From: Methylobacterium sp. J-077
GTDB taxonomy: Bacteria > Pseudomonadota > Alphaproteobacteria > Rhizobiales > Beijerinckiaceae
Assembly (NCBI RefSeq): GCF_022829365.1
Contig: NZ_JAKSYJ010000222.1
Coordinates: 1-60,418 of the forward strand
Length of the DNA stretch: 60,418 bases
Direction: 5' to 3'
In this document: in pieces, positions 25,620 through 33,730 of the stretch
How positions within the stretch are numbered: the stretch's first letter is position 1
How the letters are laid out: each line of letters begins with the position of its first letter
The notes under the pieces: model-generated
Databases searched by the model: none
Told to the model about the DNA's origin: nothing
What the model saw: the letters and a program-made list of their open reading frames with translations, nothing else
Program-made: the position numbers and the translations under genes

Positions 25620-26056
25620 CCGACGCAGCCGAGACGTCACGGCCGGGCCTGGTGGTCCTGCGCGAGAGCGCGCCGTTCCGCGGTAAGCAGGGGCACATCT
25701 ATCGCCCGGCGATCTCGGCCGAGGCGGTCGGAGCCAAGGCCCTGCACATGCAGCTCCTTGAGATCCCGCCGGGCGAGCGCGCCCACGCCCACAAGCACCA
25801 ATCGCACGAGACCGCGATCCACGTCCTGTCCGGAATCTCCGGATGCTTCTGGGGCGAGCGCCTGGAGAACCACGTGATCGCCGGGGCCGGCGAGTTCGTC
25901 TACATCGCCGCCGACGTACCGCACTTGCCCTACAACCGCAGCCGGACCGAGCCGGTCACCGCGGTGATCGCCCGGACCGATCCGAACGAGCAGGAGAGCG
26001 TGGTCCTGCTGCCGGAGCTCGAGGCCGGGGTCGATTGGTCGATGGCCGAGGGGTAG
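25616..26056 (+). CDS. Cupin-domain protein
   Basis: The 146-residue protein is a single cupin. Motif 1 is 'HAHKHQSHETAIHVLSG', with His and Glu metal ligands, and motif 2 is in 'EFVYIAADVPHLPYNRS'. It probably binds one divalent metal; substrate unknown. It is the last gene of the DUF779-AhpD-cupin operon, translationally coupled to the AhpD-like gene. Confidence 0.85.
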   Translation: MTDAAETSRPGLVVLRESAPFRGKQGHIYRPAISAEAVGAKALHMQLLEIPPGERAHAHKHQSHETAIHVLSGISGCFWGERLENHVIAGAGEFVYIAADVPHLPYNRSRTEPVTAVIARTDPNEQESVVLLPELEAGVDWSMAEG

Positions 26057-26101
26057 GTGTCACAGGTTTGAGGCGGCGGTCGATGACGGAGCGCGACATG
26101 C

Positions 26102-26125
26102 CCCCTCTCCCGCACGGGAGAGGGG
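26102..26125. repeat. Perfect 11-bp palindrome after cupin gene
   Basis: CCCCTCTCCCG (26102-26112) pairs with CGGGAGAGGGG (26115-26125) over a two-base loop. It resembles dispersed intergenic palindromes and may also help end the cupin transcript, although no T-run follows. Confidence 0.6.
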
Positions 26126-26293
26126 ACCCACGCTTTCTCCTGGTACTTAGGCCTGTCGGTGGCGGAACCTGCGCCCGTCCCATCGTAGGCCGAAGGGCAA
26201 CAGGTCGATGGATCAACGGCTTCTCGGGATGAGGGCGGGGTGGGAGAGACATGGCCTCGCCGCAGTCTGGCGCCGTCTGTCTCAGAGTTGCCG

Positions 26294-27316
26294 CTACCGC
26301 TGCTCGCTGCGCTCATTGGCCAGCCGCTCGGCGCGGGTGCGCTCGTCGCCGGAGAGCCCCGACAGGGTCTGGTCGAGCCAGGCGTCGGACAGGCCCTGCG
26401 CGGCGGCGGCGAGGTTCCAGGCCGCGGCCTCGATCGGGTTCTTGGCGACGCCGCGTCCGACCGCGTAGAGCCGCGCGACCCGGTTCTGCGCGATGGCGTT
26501 GCCGCGCGAGGCCGCGTGCAGGAAGTAGCGGGCGGCCGAGCGCTCGTCCTTGGTCACGCCGTTGCCGTTGAACAGCAGGATCGCGTACTCGACCTCGCTG
26601 GCGAGGTCGCCGTTATCAGCCCCGCGCCGGAACCACTGGGCCGCCTGGCTGGCATCCTTCGGGACGCCGCGGCCCTGAAGATAGAGCACGCCGAGATCGT
26701 GCTGGGCCGGGCCGATCTCGGCATCGGCGGCCTTGCGGAACTGCGCGGCGGCCGCGGCCTCGTCGGCGGAGGCGCCGGTGCCGATCAGGATCAGCCCCAG
26801 ATTGTAGGCGGCCGTGGCCGAGCCGTTGGCGGTGGCCTGTTCCAGCCAGCGCCGGCCGGCCTTGGGGTCCTTGGCCATGCCACGCCCGTCGAGCGCCATC
26901 AGGCCCAGCGACGACATCGCGGCGGCGTCGTTCTGTGCGGCGGCGAGGCGGTACCACTCGGCGGCCTTCACCGGGTTCTGCTTCACGCCGAGACCCTGGT
27001 TGTACAGCTCGCCGAGCAGCGTCATCGCCGGCGCATCCTTGGGATTGGCCTCGATCCGCTTGGTCGCCTCCCGGAAGGCGGTGACGTATTGCCCGCGCTG
27101 ATAGGCACCGTAGGCCAGATCCGCCGGCTGGCCATTGGCGGGCGGGACCGCGCCCCGGGAATAATTCGGCGTGTAGGGGCTCGGAAGCTCCGGCATCGCC
27201 TTCTTGTCGGCCGGGGCGGCGGTCTTGGCCGGATCGAGCGGGCTCGACGCCGCCAGCACCGGCACCGGCAGCGCGGCGGCCCAAAATACCGCGAGGCTCA
27301 GAACGCGCAGGCTCAC
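26294..27316 (-). CDS. Sel1-repeat (TPR-like) exported protein
   Basis: From a GTG at 27316, whose GTGA overlaps the upstream gene's stop by four bases, the product has 340 residues. A signal peptide ending 'PVPVLAA' is followed by about six Sel1 repeats, for example 'LGELYNQGLGVKQNPVKAAE', 'LGLMALDGRGMAKDPKAG' and 'LGVLYLQGRGVPKDASQAA'. Sel1 solenoids mediate protein contacts in the periplasm. It ends the long minus-strand run from gap. Its own partner is unknown. Confidence 0.85.
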   Translation of the reverse strand: MSLRVLSLAVFWAAALPVPVLAASSPLDPAKTAAPADKKAMPELPSPYTPNYSRGAVPPANGQPADLAYGAYQRGQYVTAFREATKRIEANPKDAPAMTLLGELYNQGLGVKQNPVKAAEWYRLAAAQNDAAAMSSLGLMALDGRGMAKDPKAGRRWLEQATANGSATAAYNLGLILIGTGASADEAAAAAQFRKAADAEIGPAQHDLGVLYLQGRGVPKDASQAAQWFRRGADNGDLASEVEYAILLFNGNGVTKDERSAARYFLHAASRGNAIAQNRVARLYAVGRGVAKNPIEAAAWNLAAAAQGLSDAWLDQTLSGLSGDERTRAERLANERSEQR

Positions 27317-27957
27317 GCGGCCTGCCCTTCGAGCAGGCGTTGCGCCTGCGCGACGGCGTCGGGCTGGGTCAGCCACAGGCCGCTCTCCAGACCGACGAAC
27401 TCCGCGCCCGTGGCCGCCAACGAGGCGATCTCGTCCGCGTTCACGGCGACCGCGACGCAGGGGGTCTCGAAAATCTCGGCCCACCATTCGGCGCGCGCCA
27501 GCACCGTCTCGGCCTCGGGGGCGACGCCATCCGGATAGAGCCCACCGAACATCAGGTAATCGATGCCGGCCTCGCCCGCCTCCATGGCGCCGTGCTTGGT
27601 CTCGATGCCGCCCGCCCCAAGGATGCGCCCGTCCCGGAGGCGCTCGCGCAGGTCCTTCAGGTCGCGCGGCTTGTCGACGTGGACGCCGTCGGCGCCGCCG
27701 CGGGTCGCCACCGACACGAGGTCGCCGGCAAAGCCCGGGCAGGCCACCAGCAGGGCGGCGCCGCACCCTTGCGTGATCGGCGCAATCTGCTTCACCCGGG
27801 CGGTGAGCCCGCGCTCGTCGGTTGCGGCAAGGCGCAGGATCACCGCCGCAACCGCGCCCGCCGCGCAGGCCGCGCCGAGCGCGGCCGCGAAGGCGTCGAT
27901 GCCGTCGGCATCCAGGTTGTGGGGCCCGAGGAGGGCGAGGCGCTGGGTGCTGCTCAT
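27313..27957 (-). CDS. Thiamine phosphate synthase-like protein
   Basis: The start MSSTQRLALLGPHNLDADG gives 214 residues with a ThiE/TenI-like TIM barrel. 'GADGVHVDKPRDLKDLRERL' corresponds to the ThiE 'GADGVHLGQ' strand, and 'AGIDYLMFGGLYPDG' to its 'GADYVGFGP' strand. Several thiazole- and pyrimidine-site residues are not in the standard form, so activity is uncertain; the order next to fba is common in Rhizobiales. It lies 16 bases after fba and overlaps the Sel1 gene by four bases. Confidence 0.72.
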   Translation of the reverse strand: MSSTQRLALLGPHNLDADGIDAFAAALGAACAAGAVAAVILRLAATDERGLTARVKQIAPITQGCGAALLVACPGFAGDLVSVATRGGADGVHVDKPRDLKDLRERLRDGRILGAGGIETKHGAMEAGEAGIDYLMFGGLYPDGVAPEAETVLARAEWWAEIFETPCVAVAVNADEIASLAATGAEFVGLESGLWLTQPDAVAQAQRLLEGQAA

Positions 27958-27973
27958 CGGGCAGGCCGGCGCG

Positions 27974-29044
27974 TCAACGCGCACCGATCTTCGGGTCGAG
28001 CGAGCCGCTGGCGTAGCGCTTGGCCATCTCGGACACCGAGATCGGCCGGATCGTCGAGCCCTTGCCCGCCGTGCCGAACTCCTCGAAGCGCTGCTTGCAC
28101 AGCTTGGTCATCGCATCCATGGCAGGCTTCAGGTACTTGCGCGGGTCGAACTCGGACGGGTTCTCGGTGAGCACCTTCCGGATCTGGCCGGTCATCGCCA
28201 TGCGGTTGTCGGTGTCGATGTTGATCTTGCGCACGCCGTGCTTGATGCCGCGCTGGATCTCCTCCACCGGCACGCCCCAGGTCGGCTTCATCTGGCCGCC
28301 ATACTGGTTGATGATGTCCTGCAGGTCCTGCGGCACCGACGAGGAACCGTGCATGACCAGGTGGGTGGTCGGCAGGCGGCGGTGGATCTCCTCGATCACG
28401 TTCATCGCCAGCACCTCGCCGTCGGGCTGGCGGGTGAACTTGTAGGCGCCATGGCTGGTGCCCATGGCCACCGCCAGCGCGTCGACCTTGGTGGCCTCGA
28501 CGAACTTCACCGCCTCGTCCGGGTCGGTCAGAAGCTGGTCGTGGCTGAGCGTGCCCTCGGCACCGTGACCGTCCTCGGCCTCGCCCTGGCCGCTCTCCAG
28601 GGAGCCGAGCACGCCGAGCTCGCCTTCCACCGAGACCCCGGCCCAATGGGCCATCTTGGTGACGTTGCGGGTGATCTCGACGTTGTAAGTGTAGTCGGCC
28701 GGGGTCTTGCCGTCGGCTTTGAGCGATCCGTCCATCATCACCGAGGTGAAGCCGTACTGGATCGCGGTGGCGCACGTCGCCTCGTTGTTCCCGTGGTCGA
28801 GATGCATGCAGACCGGGATGTGCGGGTAGATCTCGACCAGGCCGTCGATCAGCTTGGCCAGCACCACGTCGTTGGCGTAGGCGCGGGCGCCGCGGCTCGC
28901 CTGCAGGATGACCGGCGCGTCGGTGGCGTCGGCCGCCGCCATGATCGCCAGGCCCTGTTCCATATTGTTCAGGTTGAACGCCGGCACGCCATATTCGTGC
29001 TCGGCCGCGTGGTCGAGGAGCTGCCGCAGGGTGATCCGTGCCAT
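27974..29044 (-). CDS. fba: Fructose-bisphosphate aldolase, class II
   Basis: Class II aldolase splits fructose 1,6-bisphosphate into two triose phosphates using zinc. The 356 residues begin MARITLRQLLDHAAEHEYG. 'VCMHLDHGNN' has metal and catalytic residues, 'SVEGELGVLGSLESGQGEAE' is a metal loop and 'LVMHGSSSVP' supplies another His. 'INIDTDNRMAM' binds phosphate. The insert with 'GHGAEGTLS' is typical of the long proteobacterial form. It lies downstream of pgk in a glycolytic run on the minus strand. Confidence 0.95.
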   Translation of the reverse strand: MARITLRQLLDHAAEHEYGVPAFNLNNMEQGLAIMAAADATDAPVILQASRGARAYANDVVLAKLIDGLVEIYPHIPVCMHLDHGNNEATCATAIQYGFTSVMMDGSLKADGKTPADYTYNVEITRNVTKMAHWAGVSVEGELGVLGSLESGQGEAEDGHGAEGTLSHDQLLTDPDEAVKFVEATKVDALAVAMGTSHGAYKFTRQPDGEVLAMNVIEEIHRRLPTTHLVMHGSSSVPQDLQDIINQYGGQMKPTWGVPVEEIQRGIKHGVRKINIDTDNRMAMTGQIRKVLTENPSEFDPRKYLKPAMDAMTKLCKQRFEEFGTAGKGSTIRPISVSEMAKRYASGSLDPKIGAR

Positions 29045-29209
29045 GGTCGTCTGTCTTCCCGCTTGCCGTCTGGTGGTCCGCCCGATCGCCCCCGGCGCCG
29101 GAATGCTAGTGCCGAGGCTTGAATATCGGATCCACACCCAGGCTCTAGCGTATCAACTGCGCATCATAGCATCCCGTGAACCGGTCACGACCGGTTCGAA
29201 TGCTGTTGT

Positions 29210-29446
29210 CTACAGCGCCCGAGCCTCCGGGGCCGTGACGCGCTCCTCGACCTCGCTGACCCGCGCATCGAAATCGCCCGCGGTGGCACGCATCATCACC
29301 AGCATGCCGGCGGCGTTGCGCCGATCCTTGCGCAGGCTCGCCTCGAGCTTGTCGAAGCGCGCGAGCGTCTCGGTCCGCAATTGCGCGATGCTGCCCTGAA
29401 TGCCGTTCAGGATCTCGATCGTCGCGATCTCCACATTGTCACTCAT
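29210..29446 (-). CDS. Small coiled-coil protein of unknown function
   Basis: The 78-residue product is predicted to be almost entirely helical: 'IEILNGIQGSIAQLRTETL' and 'FDKLEASLRKDRR', then a second helix ending 'VSEVEERVTAPEAR'. I recognise no family. It lies between pgk and fba on the same strand, 85 bases after pgk. Confidence 0.6.
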   Translation of the reverse strand: MSDNVEIATIEILNGIQGSIAQLRTETLARFDKLEASLRKDRRNAAGMLVMMRATAGDFDARVSEVEERVTAPEARAL

Positions 29447-29530
29447 CGACTCAGGCCCCCGCCGTCCGACGCGAGGAGTATAGATAGGTCCGCGGCGGCG
29501 CGGGAGGCGCGCACGCGCGCCGCGTCAGTC

Positions 29531-30733
29531 TCAGCCCTTGGCCCGCAGCGCCTCGACGCCCGGCAGGGCCTTGCCCTCCAGCCATTCGAGGAAGGCGCCG
29601 CCGGCCGTCGAGACGTAGGTGAAGTCGCCGGCCACGCCCGCATGGTTGAGCGCCGCCACCGTATCGCCGCCGCCGGCGACCGAGACGAGCTGGCCGGCCT
29701 TCGTGCGCGCGGCGGCGTGCTGGGCGGCGGCCACCGTGGCGGCGTCGAAGGGGGCGAGCTCGAAGGCGCCGAGCGGGCCGTTCCAGACCAGGGTCCTGGC
29801 ACCGTCGATGGCGGCGTTGATTTCGGCGACCGAGCGCGGGCCGGCATCGAGGATCATGCTGCCCTCGGGCACCGCATCCACCGGCACGGTCTCGTGCGGG
29901 GCCTGGGCCTTGAATTCCGTCGCCGCCACCGCGTCCACCGGCAGGATGATCCGACAGCCGGCCTTTTCCGCCGCCGCCAGGATGCGCAGGGCGGTCTCGG
30001 CCAGATCTTTCTCGCACAGGGACTTGCCGACCGCTTTGCCTTGCGCGTGCAGGAAGGTGTTGGCCATGCCGCCGCCGATCACCAGCGCATCGACCTTGGC
30101 GACGAGGTTTTCCAACAGATCGATCTTGGACGACACCTTGGCGCCGCCGACCAGCGCGATCACCGGGCGCTGCGGGGCTTCGAGACCCTTGGTCAGGGCC
30201 TCCAGCTCGGCCTGCATCTCGCGACCGGCGAAGGCCGGCAGGCGATGGGCCAGGCCCTCGGTCGAGGCGTGGGCGCGGTGGGCGGCGGAGAACGCCTCGT
30301 TGACGTAGACGTCACCGTTGGCCGCGAGGGCGTCGGCGAAGGCCGGGTCGTTCTTCTCCTCGCCCGCGTGGTAGCGGGTGTTCTCCAGAAGCAGGACGTC
30401 GCCATCCTTCAGCGCCGCCACCGCCCGGGCCGCATCGTCGCCGACGCAATCGGCCGCGAAGGCGACGGTGCGGCCGAGCGCCTGGCTCAGCGCCGGCACC
30501 ACCGGCTCCAGAGAGTCCTTCAGCTCGCGCTTGCCCTTGGGCCGACCGAAATGCGCCAGCAGGATCACCCTGGCGCCCGTATCGGCGACCTCCCGGATGG
30601 TCGGGGCGACGCGTTCGATGCGGGTCGCGTCGGTGACGCGGCCGTTCTCCATCGGCACGTTGAGATCGACGCGCATCAGCACGCGCTTGCCCGCCAGGGC
30701 GCCGGCGTCGTCGAGGGTGAGGAAGGCGCTCAT
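29531..30733 (-). CDS. pgk: Phosphoglycerate kinase
   Basis: Pgk interconverts 1,3-bisphosphoglycerate and 3-phosphoglycerate with ATP formation. The 400-residue length is usual. 'RVLMRVDLNVPMENGRV' is the signature, 'LLAHFGRPKGKRE' lines the substrate site, and 'GGAKVSSKIDLLENLV' is the hinge region. 'VWNGPLGAFELAPF' and 'VAGGGDTVAAL' close the nucleotide site. It follows gap on the same strand, separated by a membrane coiled-coil gene that ends 15 bases before it. Confidence 0.95.
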   Translation of the reverse strand: MSAFLTLDDAGALAGKRVLMRVDLNVPMENGRVTDATRIERVAPTIREVADTGARVILLAHFGRPKGKRELKDSLEPVVPALSQALGRTVAFAADCVGDDAARAVAALKDGDVLLLENTRYHAGEEKNDPAFADALAANGDVYVNEAFSAAHRAHASTEGLAHRLPAFAGREMQAELEALTKGLEAPQRPVIALVGGAKVSSKIDLLENLVAKVDALVIGGGMANTFLHAQGKAVGKSLCEKDLAETALRILAAAEKAGCRIILPVDAVAATEFKAQAPHETVPVDAVPEGSMILDAGPRSVAEINAAIDGARTLVWNGPLGAFELAPFDAATVAAAQHAAARTKAGQLVSVAGGGDTVAALNHAGVAGDFTYVSTAGGAFLEWLEGKALPGVEALRAKG

Positions 30734-30748
30734 ACGGTCCTGTTGCGA

Positions 30749-31207
30749 TTACTGGGCGGTGGTGGCGGCCGGCGCCGGGATCAGACGGTCGAGGTTGAGC
30801 CGCTGCACCGCGACCATCAGCACGACGGTGAGGATCGCGGTGATCACCGCGGTCAGCACCAGCGCGCCGGTCCCCGGAAGCCGCCGGGTGCGATCGGCGA
30901 GCCCGCGCATCTCGGTGCGCAGGGCCGCGAGGTCGGATTGCCGGGCGGATTCGTTCATCCGGTTGGCGGCGGTCTCGACCTTGTCCTCGACCCGCGACAG
31001 CAGAGCTTCCGAGCGCGCGTACTTGTCCTCGATCCGCGAGCACTTGTCCTCGATGCGCGCGAGCTGGTCGATGAGGTGGCTGGCCGGCAGCCCCTGCGAC
31101 GGCGGCGTGGCGACCGGAGTCGCGGCCACCGGAGGTGCGGCGGGTTTCGGCACGGGCGTCACGACAGCGCCCTGTCCGCTCGACGTGCCCTGCGAAGCGT
31201 CGGTCAT
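30749..31207 (-). CDS. Membrane-anchored coiled-coil protein
   Basis: The 152-residue protein has a Pro/Ala-rich N-terminus, a central coiled coil with repeated 'RIEDKCSRIEDKYARSE' and 'RVEDKVETAANR' units, and one membrane helix near the C-terminus ('ALVLTAVITAILTVVLMVAV'). No known domain is recognised. It sits between gap and pgk on the same strand and is probably cotranscribed, though a glycolytic role is not implied. Confidence 0.7.
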   Translation of the reverse strand: MTDASQGTSSGQGAVVTPVPKPAAPPVAATPVATPPSQGLPASHLIDQLARIEDKCSRIEDKYARSEALLSRVEDKVETAANRMNESARQSDLAALRTEMRGLADRTRRLPGTGALVLTAVITAILTVVLMVAVQRLNLDRLIPAPAATTAQ

Positions 31208-31296
31208 CCCGGGAGAATCCCTGGTTCGAGGTGAGGTCGTCCGGTCGTCCAAGACATGCCCGCCGTCCGTCTCCGGGCCGGCGGGCGGCAGGCCGT

Positions 31297-32304
31297 TCAG
31301 AGGAGCTTGGCCATCGCCACGGCCGTGTCGGCCATGCGGTTCGAGAAGCCCCACTCGTTGTCGTACCACGCCAGGACGCGCACGAAGGTGCCGTCCATGA
31401 CCTTGGTCTGGTCGAGGTGGAACGTCGAGGAATGCGGGTCGTGGTTGAAGTCGATCGAGACGTTCGGCTGGTCGGTTACGCCGAGCACGCCCTTGAGCGG
31501 GCCAGAGGCGGCGGCGGCCTTGACCGCGTCGTTGATCTCCTGGACCGAGGTGGCGCGCTTGGCCGTGAACACCAGGTCCACCGCCGAGACGTTCGGGGTC
31601 GGCACGCGGATCGACGTGCCGTCGAGCTTGCCCTTCAGCTCCGGCAGCACGAGGCCCACCGCCTTGGCGGCGCCGGTGGTGGTCGGGATCATGGAGAGCG
31701 CAGCGGCACGGGCCCGGTAGAGGTCCTTGTGCATCTGGTCCAGCGACGGCTGGTCGTTGGTGTAGGAGTGGATCGTGGTCATGAAGCCGCGCTCGATGCC
31801 CACCGCCGCGTTGAGCACCTGGGCGATCGGCGCCAGGCAGTTGGTGGTGCAGGAGGCGTTCGACACCACGAGGTGCTCGGCGGTGAGCTTGTCGTGGTTG
31901 ACGCCGTAGACCACGGTCAGGTCGGCGCCGTCGGCCGGGGCCGACACCAGGACGCGCTTGGCGCCGGCCTCGAGATGGGCCTTGGCCTTGTCCTTGGACG
32001 TGAAGATGCCGGTGCATTCCAGCGCGATGTCGACGCCGAGATCCCGGTGCGGCAGCTCGGCCGGGTTGCGCACGGCCGTGACCTTGATGCGCCGGCCGTT
32101 GACCACCAGGAACTCGCCGTCCACCGCGACCTCGCCGGGGAACCGGCCGTGCACGGAATCGAAGCGGAGCAGGTGGGCGTTGGTCTCCACCGGGCCGAGA
32201 TCGTTGATCGCCACGACCTCGATGTCGGTCCGGCCGGCTTCCGCGATGGCGCGCAGGACGTTGCGACCGATGCGTCCGAACCCGTTGATGGCAACCTTCG
32301 TCAC
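31297..32304 (-). CDS. gap: Glyceraldehyde-3-phosphate dehydrogenase, type I
   Basis: The enzyme oxidises glyceraldehyde 3-phosphate to 1,3-bisphosphoglycerate with NAD. 'VAINGFGRIGRNVLRA' is the Rossmann start and 'VSNASCTTNCLAPIAQ' has the catalytic Cys. 'TIHSYTNDQPSLDQ' holds the activating His region, and 'WYDNEWGFSNRMADT' is the C-terminal signature. The 335-residue length is typical. It heads the gap-pgk-fba run. A promoter and an overlapping palindrome lie about 270 bases upstream. Confidence 0.96.
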   Translation of the reverse strand: MTKVAINGFGRIGRNVLRAIAEAGRTDIEVVAINDLGPVETNAHLLRFDSVHGRFPGEVAVDGEFLVVNGRRIKVTAVRNPAELPHRDLGVDIALECTGIFTSKDKAKAHLEAGAKRVLVSAPADGADLTVVYGVNHDKLTAEHLVVSNASCTTNCLAPIAQVLNAAVGIERGFMTTIHSYTNDQPSLDQMHKDLYRARAAALSMIPTTTGAAKAVGLVLPELKGKLDGTSIRVPTPNVSAVDLVFTAKRATSVQEINDAVKAAAASGPLKGVLGVTDQPNVSIDFNHDPHSSTFHLDQTKVMDGTFVRVLAWYDNEWGFSNRMADTAVAMAKLL

Positions 32305-32569
32305 GGCGTGACTCCTTCCTGATGCGGCTCACCGCGCGCCGGACCGGTGGGGACGATCCTCGGGACGGTCTCGGCTGGCCCGCCTCCAGGCCGACCGGGC
32401 CGGGCGGATCTGGGCGGGCGGGTTTGAACCTGCGATGAACCGCGCCGCGCGAGGCCGGGCTCCGCTGCCCTCACGCGTCGGGTCCGACGGTGGCGGCGGG
32501 GGCGCCTCGGGATCGTCACGGACCGGCCATCCGGCATGTCTCTTGCGGCCCCTTTCGGGAGCGCGCGGC

Positions 32570-32597
32570 TGTCTAACATGGCGTCTCCACCTGTCAA
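32570..32597 (-). promoter_or_regulatory. Candidate sigma-70 promoter for gap
   Basis: On the minus strand TTGACA (32597-32592) and TAGACA (32575-32570) are separated by 16 bases. It points toward gap, leaving a leader of about 260 bases. Confidence 0.45.
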
Positions 32598-32613
32598 ACG
32601 CACGCGCGTGACA
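32592..32613. promoter_or_regulatory. Imperfect 22-bp palindrome over the gap -35 box
   Basis: TGTCA and TGACA form the outer arms, with CGC/GCG pairing inside. It overlaps the candidate -35 box, so a repressor or activator site is plausible. The binding protein is unknown. Confidence 0.4.
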
Positions 32614-32873
32614 AACATGGGGGTCTCCCACATCCAATAAACAGGCGCGTGCGGCGGCGATTGCTGAGCCGCACGGGTTGCAGCCCGTTCATTCGACGGA
32701 CGCGCTCGCGCCGAACCGGCATCCGATGCGGAGGCGCGCGCTCCGGCGGACGCGGACCGCCATTTCGGACTGGAATTCGAGGCGCAACCGGCCGAAACTT
32801 GCACCCCGGAAGCATCCTCGTATCCCGAGAGCCGGCCACCCGTTCCGGGACGATGCGCGGCGAGCGGAGCCCC

Positions 32874-33164
32874 ATGGCCGACGACAGCACAGAGACGACG
32901 CGCCCGATCGACGACGCCTTCGCCCGGCTTGACGCCGCGCTGGCCCGCCTGGACGCCGTGGTGGCCCGACGCCTGGAGGCCGACGCCGCGCCCGACGACC
33001 GGGATGCCGAGCTGGCGCTGATGGACGAGGACCGGGCGCGCCTCGCCGCCGCCCTCGACGCGGCCAGCGCGCATCTCGCCGATGTCGAGGCCACGACCGG
33101 CGTGGTCGGCCACAGGCTCGACCGCGCGATCGAGACGGTGCAGGGCGTGCTCGGCCGCGCCTGA
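32874..33164 (+). CDS. DUF4164 family coiled-coil protein
   Basis: The 96-residue product is a helical coiled coil: 'IDDAFARLDAALARLDAVVA', then 'EDRARLAAALDAASAHLA' and 'HRLDRAIETVQGVLGRA'. This matches DUF4164, whose gene sits immediately before zapA in many Rhizobiales, as here (43 bases apart). A role in cell division together with ZapA is often inferred. The ATG at 32874 follows CGGAG; the frame open upstream is not coding in character. Confidence 0.78.
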   Translation: MADDSTETTRPIDDAFARLDAALARLDAVVARRLEADAAPDDRDAELALMDEDRARLAAALDAASAHLADVEATTGVVGHRLDRAIETVQGVLGRA

Positions 33165-33207
33165 CCGGTTTTTTGTTTCTACGCCCCGCCGCCCCTCGGA
33201 GCGCTCC

Positions 33208-33603
33208 TTGCCCCAGATCAACGTGACCATCGACGGAAAGCTCTACCGCATGGCCTGCGGCGCCGGCGAGGAGGCCCATCTCACCGGGCTGGCCGAGAGC
33301 TTCGGGACGCGCATCGGCGAGATGCGCCAGAGTTTTGGCGAGATCGGCGACATGCGCCTGCAGGTGATGGCCGCCCTGACCATCGCCGACGAGCTGGCCG
33401 AGCTGCGGACCCGCTTCGCCGCCCTGGAGGCCGAGACCGCCGAACTGCGCAAGACCGCCGAGGCCGCCGAGCGCAGCCGCGCGGAGGACGCCGCCCGCGC
33501 CGCCGATGGGATCGGGCGGGCGGCCGAGCGGATCGGGAAGCTGGCGGATTCGCTTGGGGGGAGTGGGGTAGGGAAGGGTGGGGTGGCTCGGGAGGTAGTG
33601 TGA
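33208..33603 (+). CDS. zapA: Cell division protein ZapA
   Basis: ZapA bundles FtsZ filaments at mid-cell. The TTG at 33208 starts a 131-residue protein, 'PQINVTIDGKLYRMACGAGE', which matches ZapA N-termini; no ATG lies nearby and GGAG is six bases upstream. The globular head (about 1-70, 'LTGLAESFGTRIGEMR') is followed by a long coiled coil, 'ELRTRFAALEAETAELRKTA'. A 6S RNA gene commonly follows zapA in alphaproteobacteria; here the sequence turns A/T-rich within 25 bases of the stop and I see no 6S RNA. Confidence 0.88.
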   Translation: MPQINVTIDGKLYRMACGAGEEAHLTGLAESFGTRIGEMRQSFGEIGDMRLQVMAALTIADELAELRTRFAALEAETAELRKTAEAAERSRAEDAARAADGIGRAAERIGKLADSLGGSGVGKGGVAREVV

Positions 33604-33634
33604 GGGTGGACCTTGAACGACCGGGCATAATAAA

Positions 33635-33707
33635 ATCTTTAAAAACAAGATCGGACAATGGAGGTATTCTGTTGAGATGCTATCTCAATTTGATGCTATG
33701 AATAGCA
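33635..33707. repeat. Cluster of three small hairpins in A/T-rich DNA
   Basis: ATCTT/AAGAT (33635-33639, 33647-33651), TTGAGAT/ATCTCAA (33672-33678, 33682-33688) and TGCTAT/ATAGCA (33694-33699, 33702-33707) are perfect short stems. They lie between zapA and the nuclease-like gene and could be terminators or part of a structured RNA. Confidence 0.55.
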
Positions 33708-33730
33708 AAATTTTATATAATTTTCCTATA

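Larger units (their letters stand above)
32305..32873. other. Long intergenic region between gap and the DUF4164 gene
   Basis: The ORFs spanning this gap on either strand are Arg/Pro-rich and look like GC-rich noise. In many Rhizobiales a transketolase gene lies between gap and the DUF4164-zapA pair; none is present. The only structure I can support is the promoter and palindrome at 32570-32613. Confidence 0.45.

Noticed and set aside
32425..32450. tRNA T-arm-like text (GGTTTGAACC) on the minus strand
   Set aside because: No acceptor stem, D-arm or anticodon arm can be built around it.
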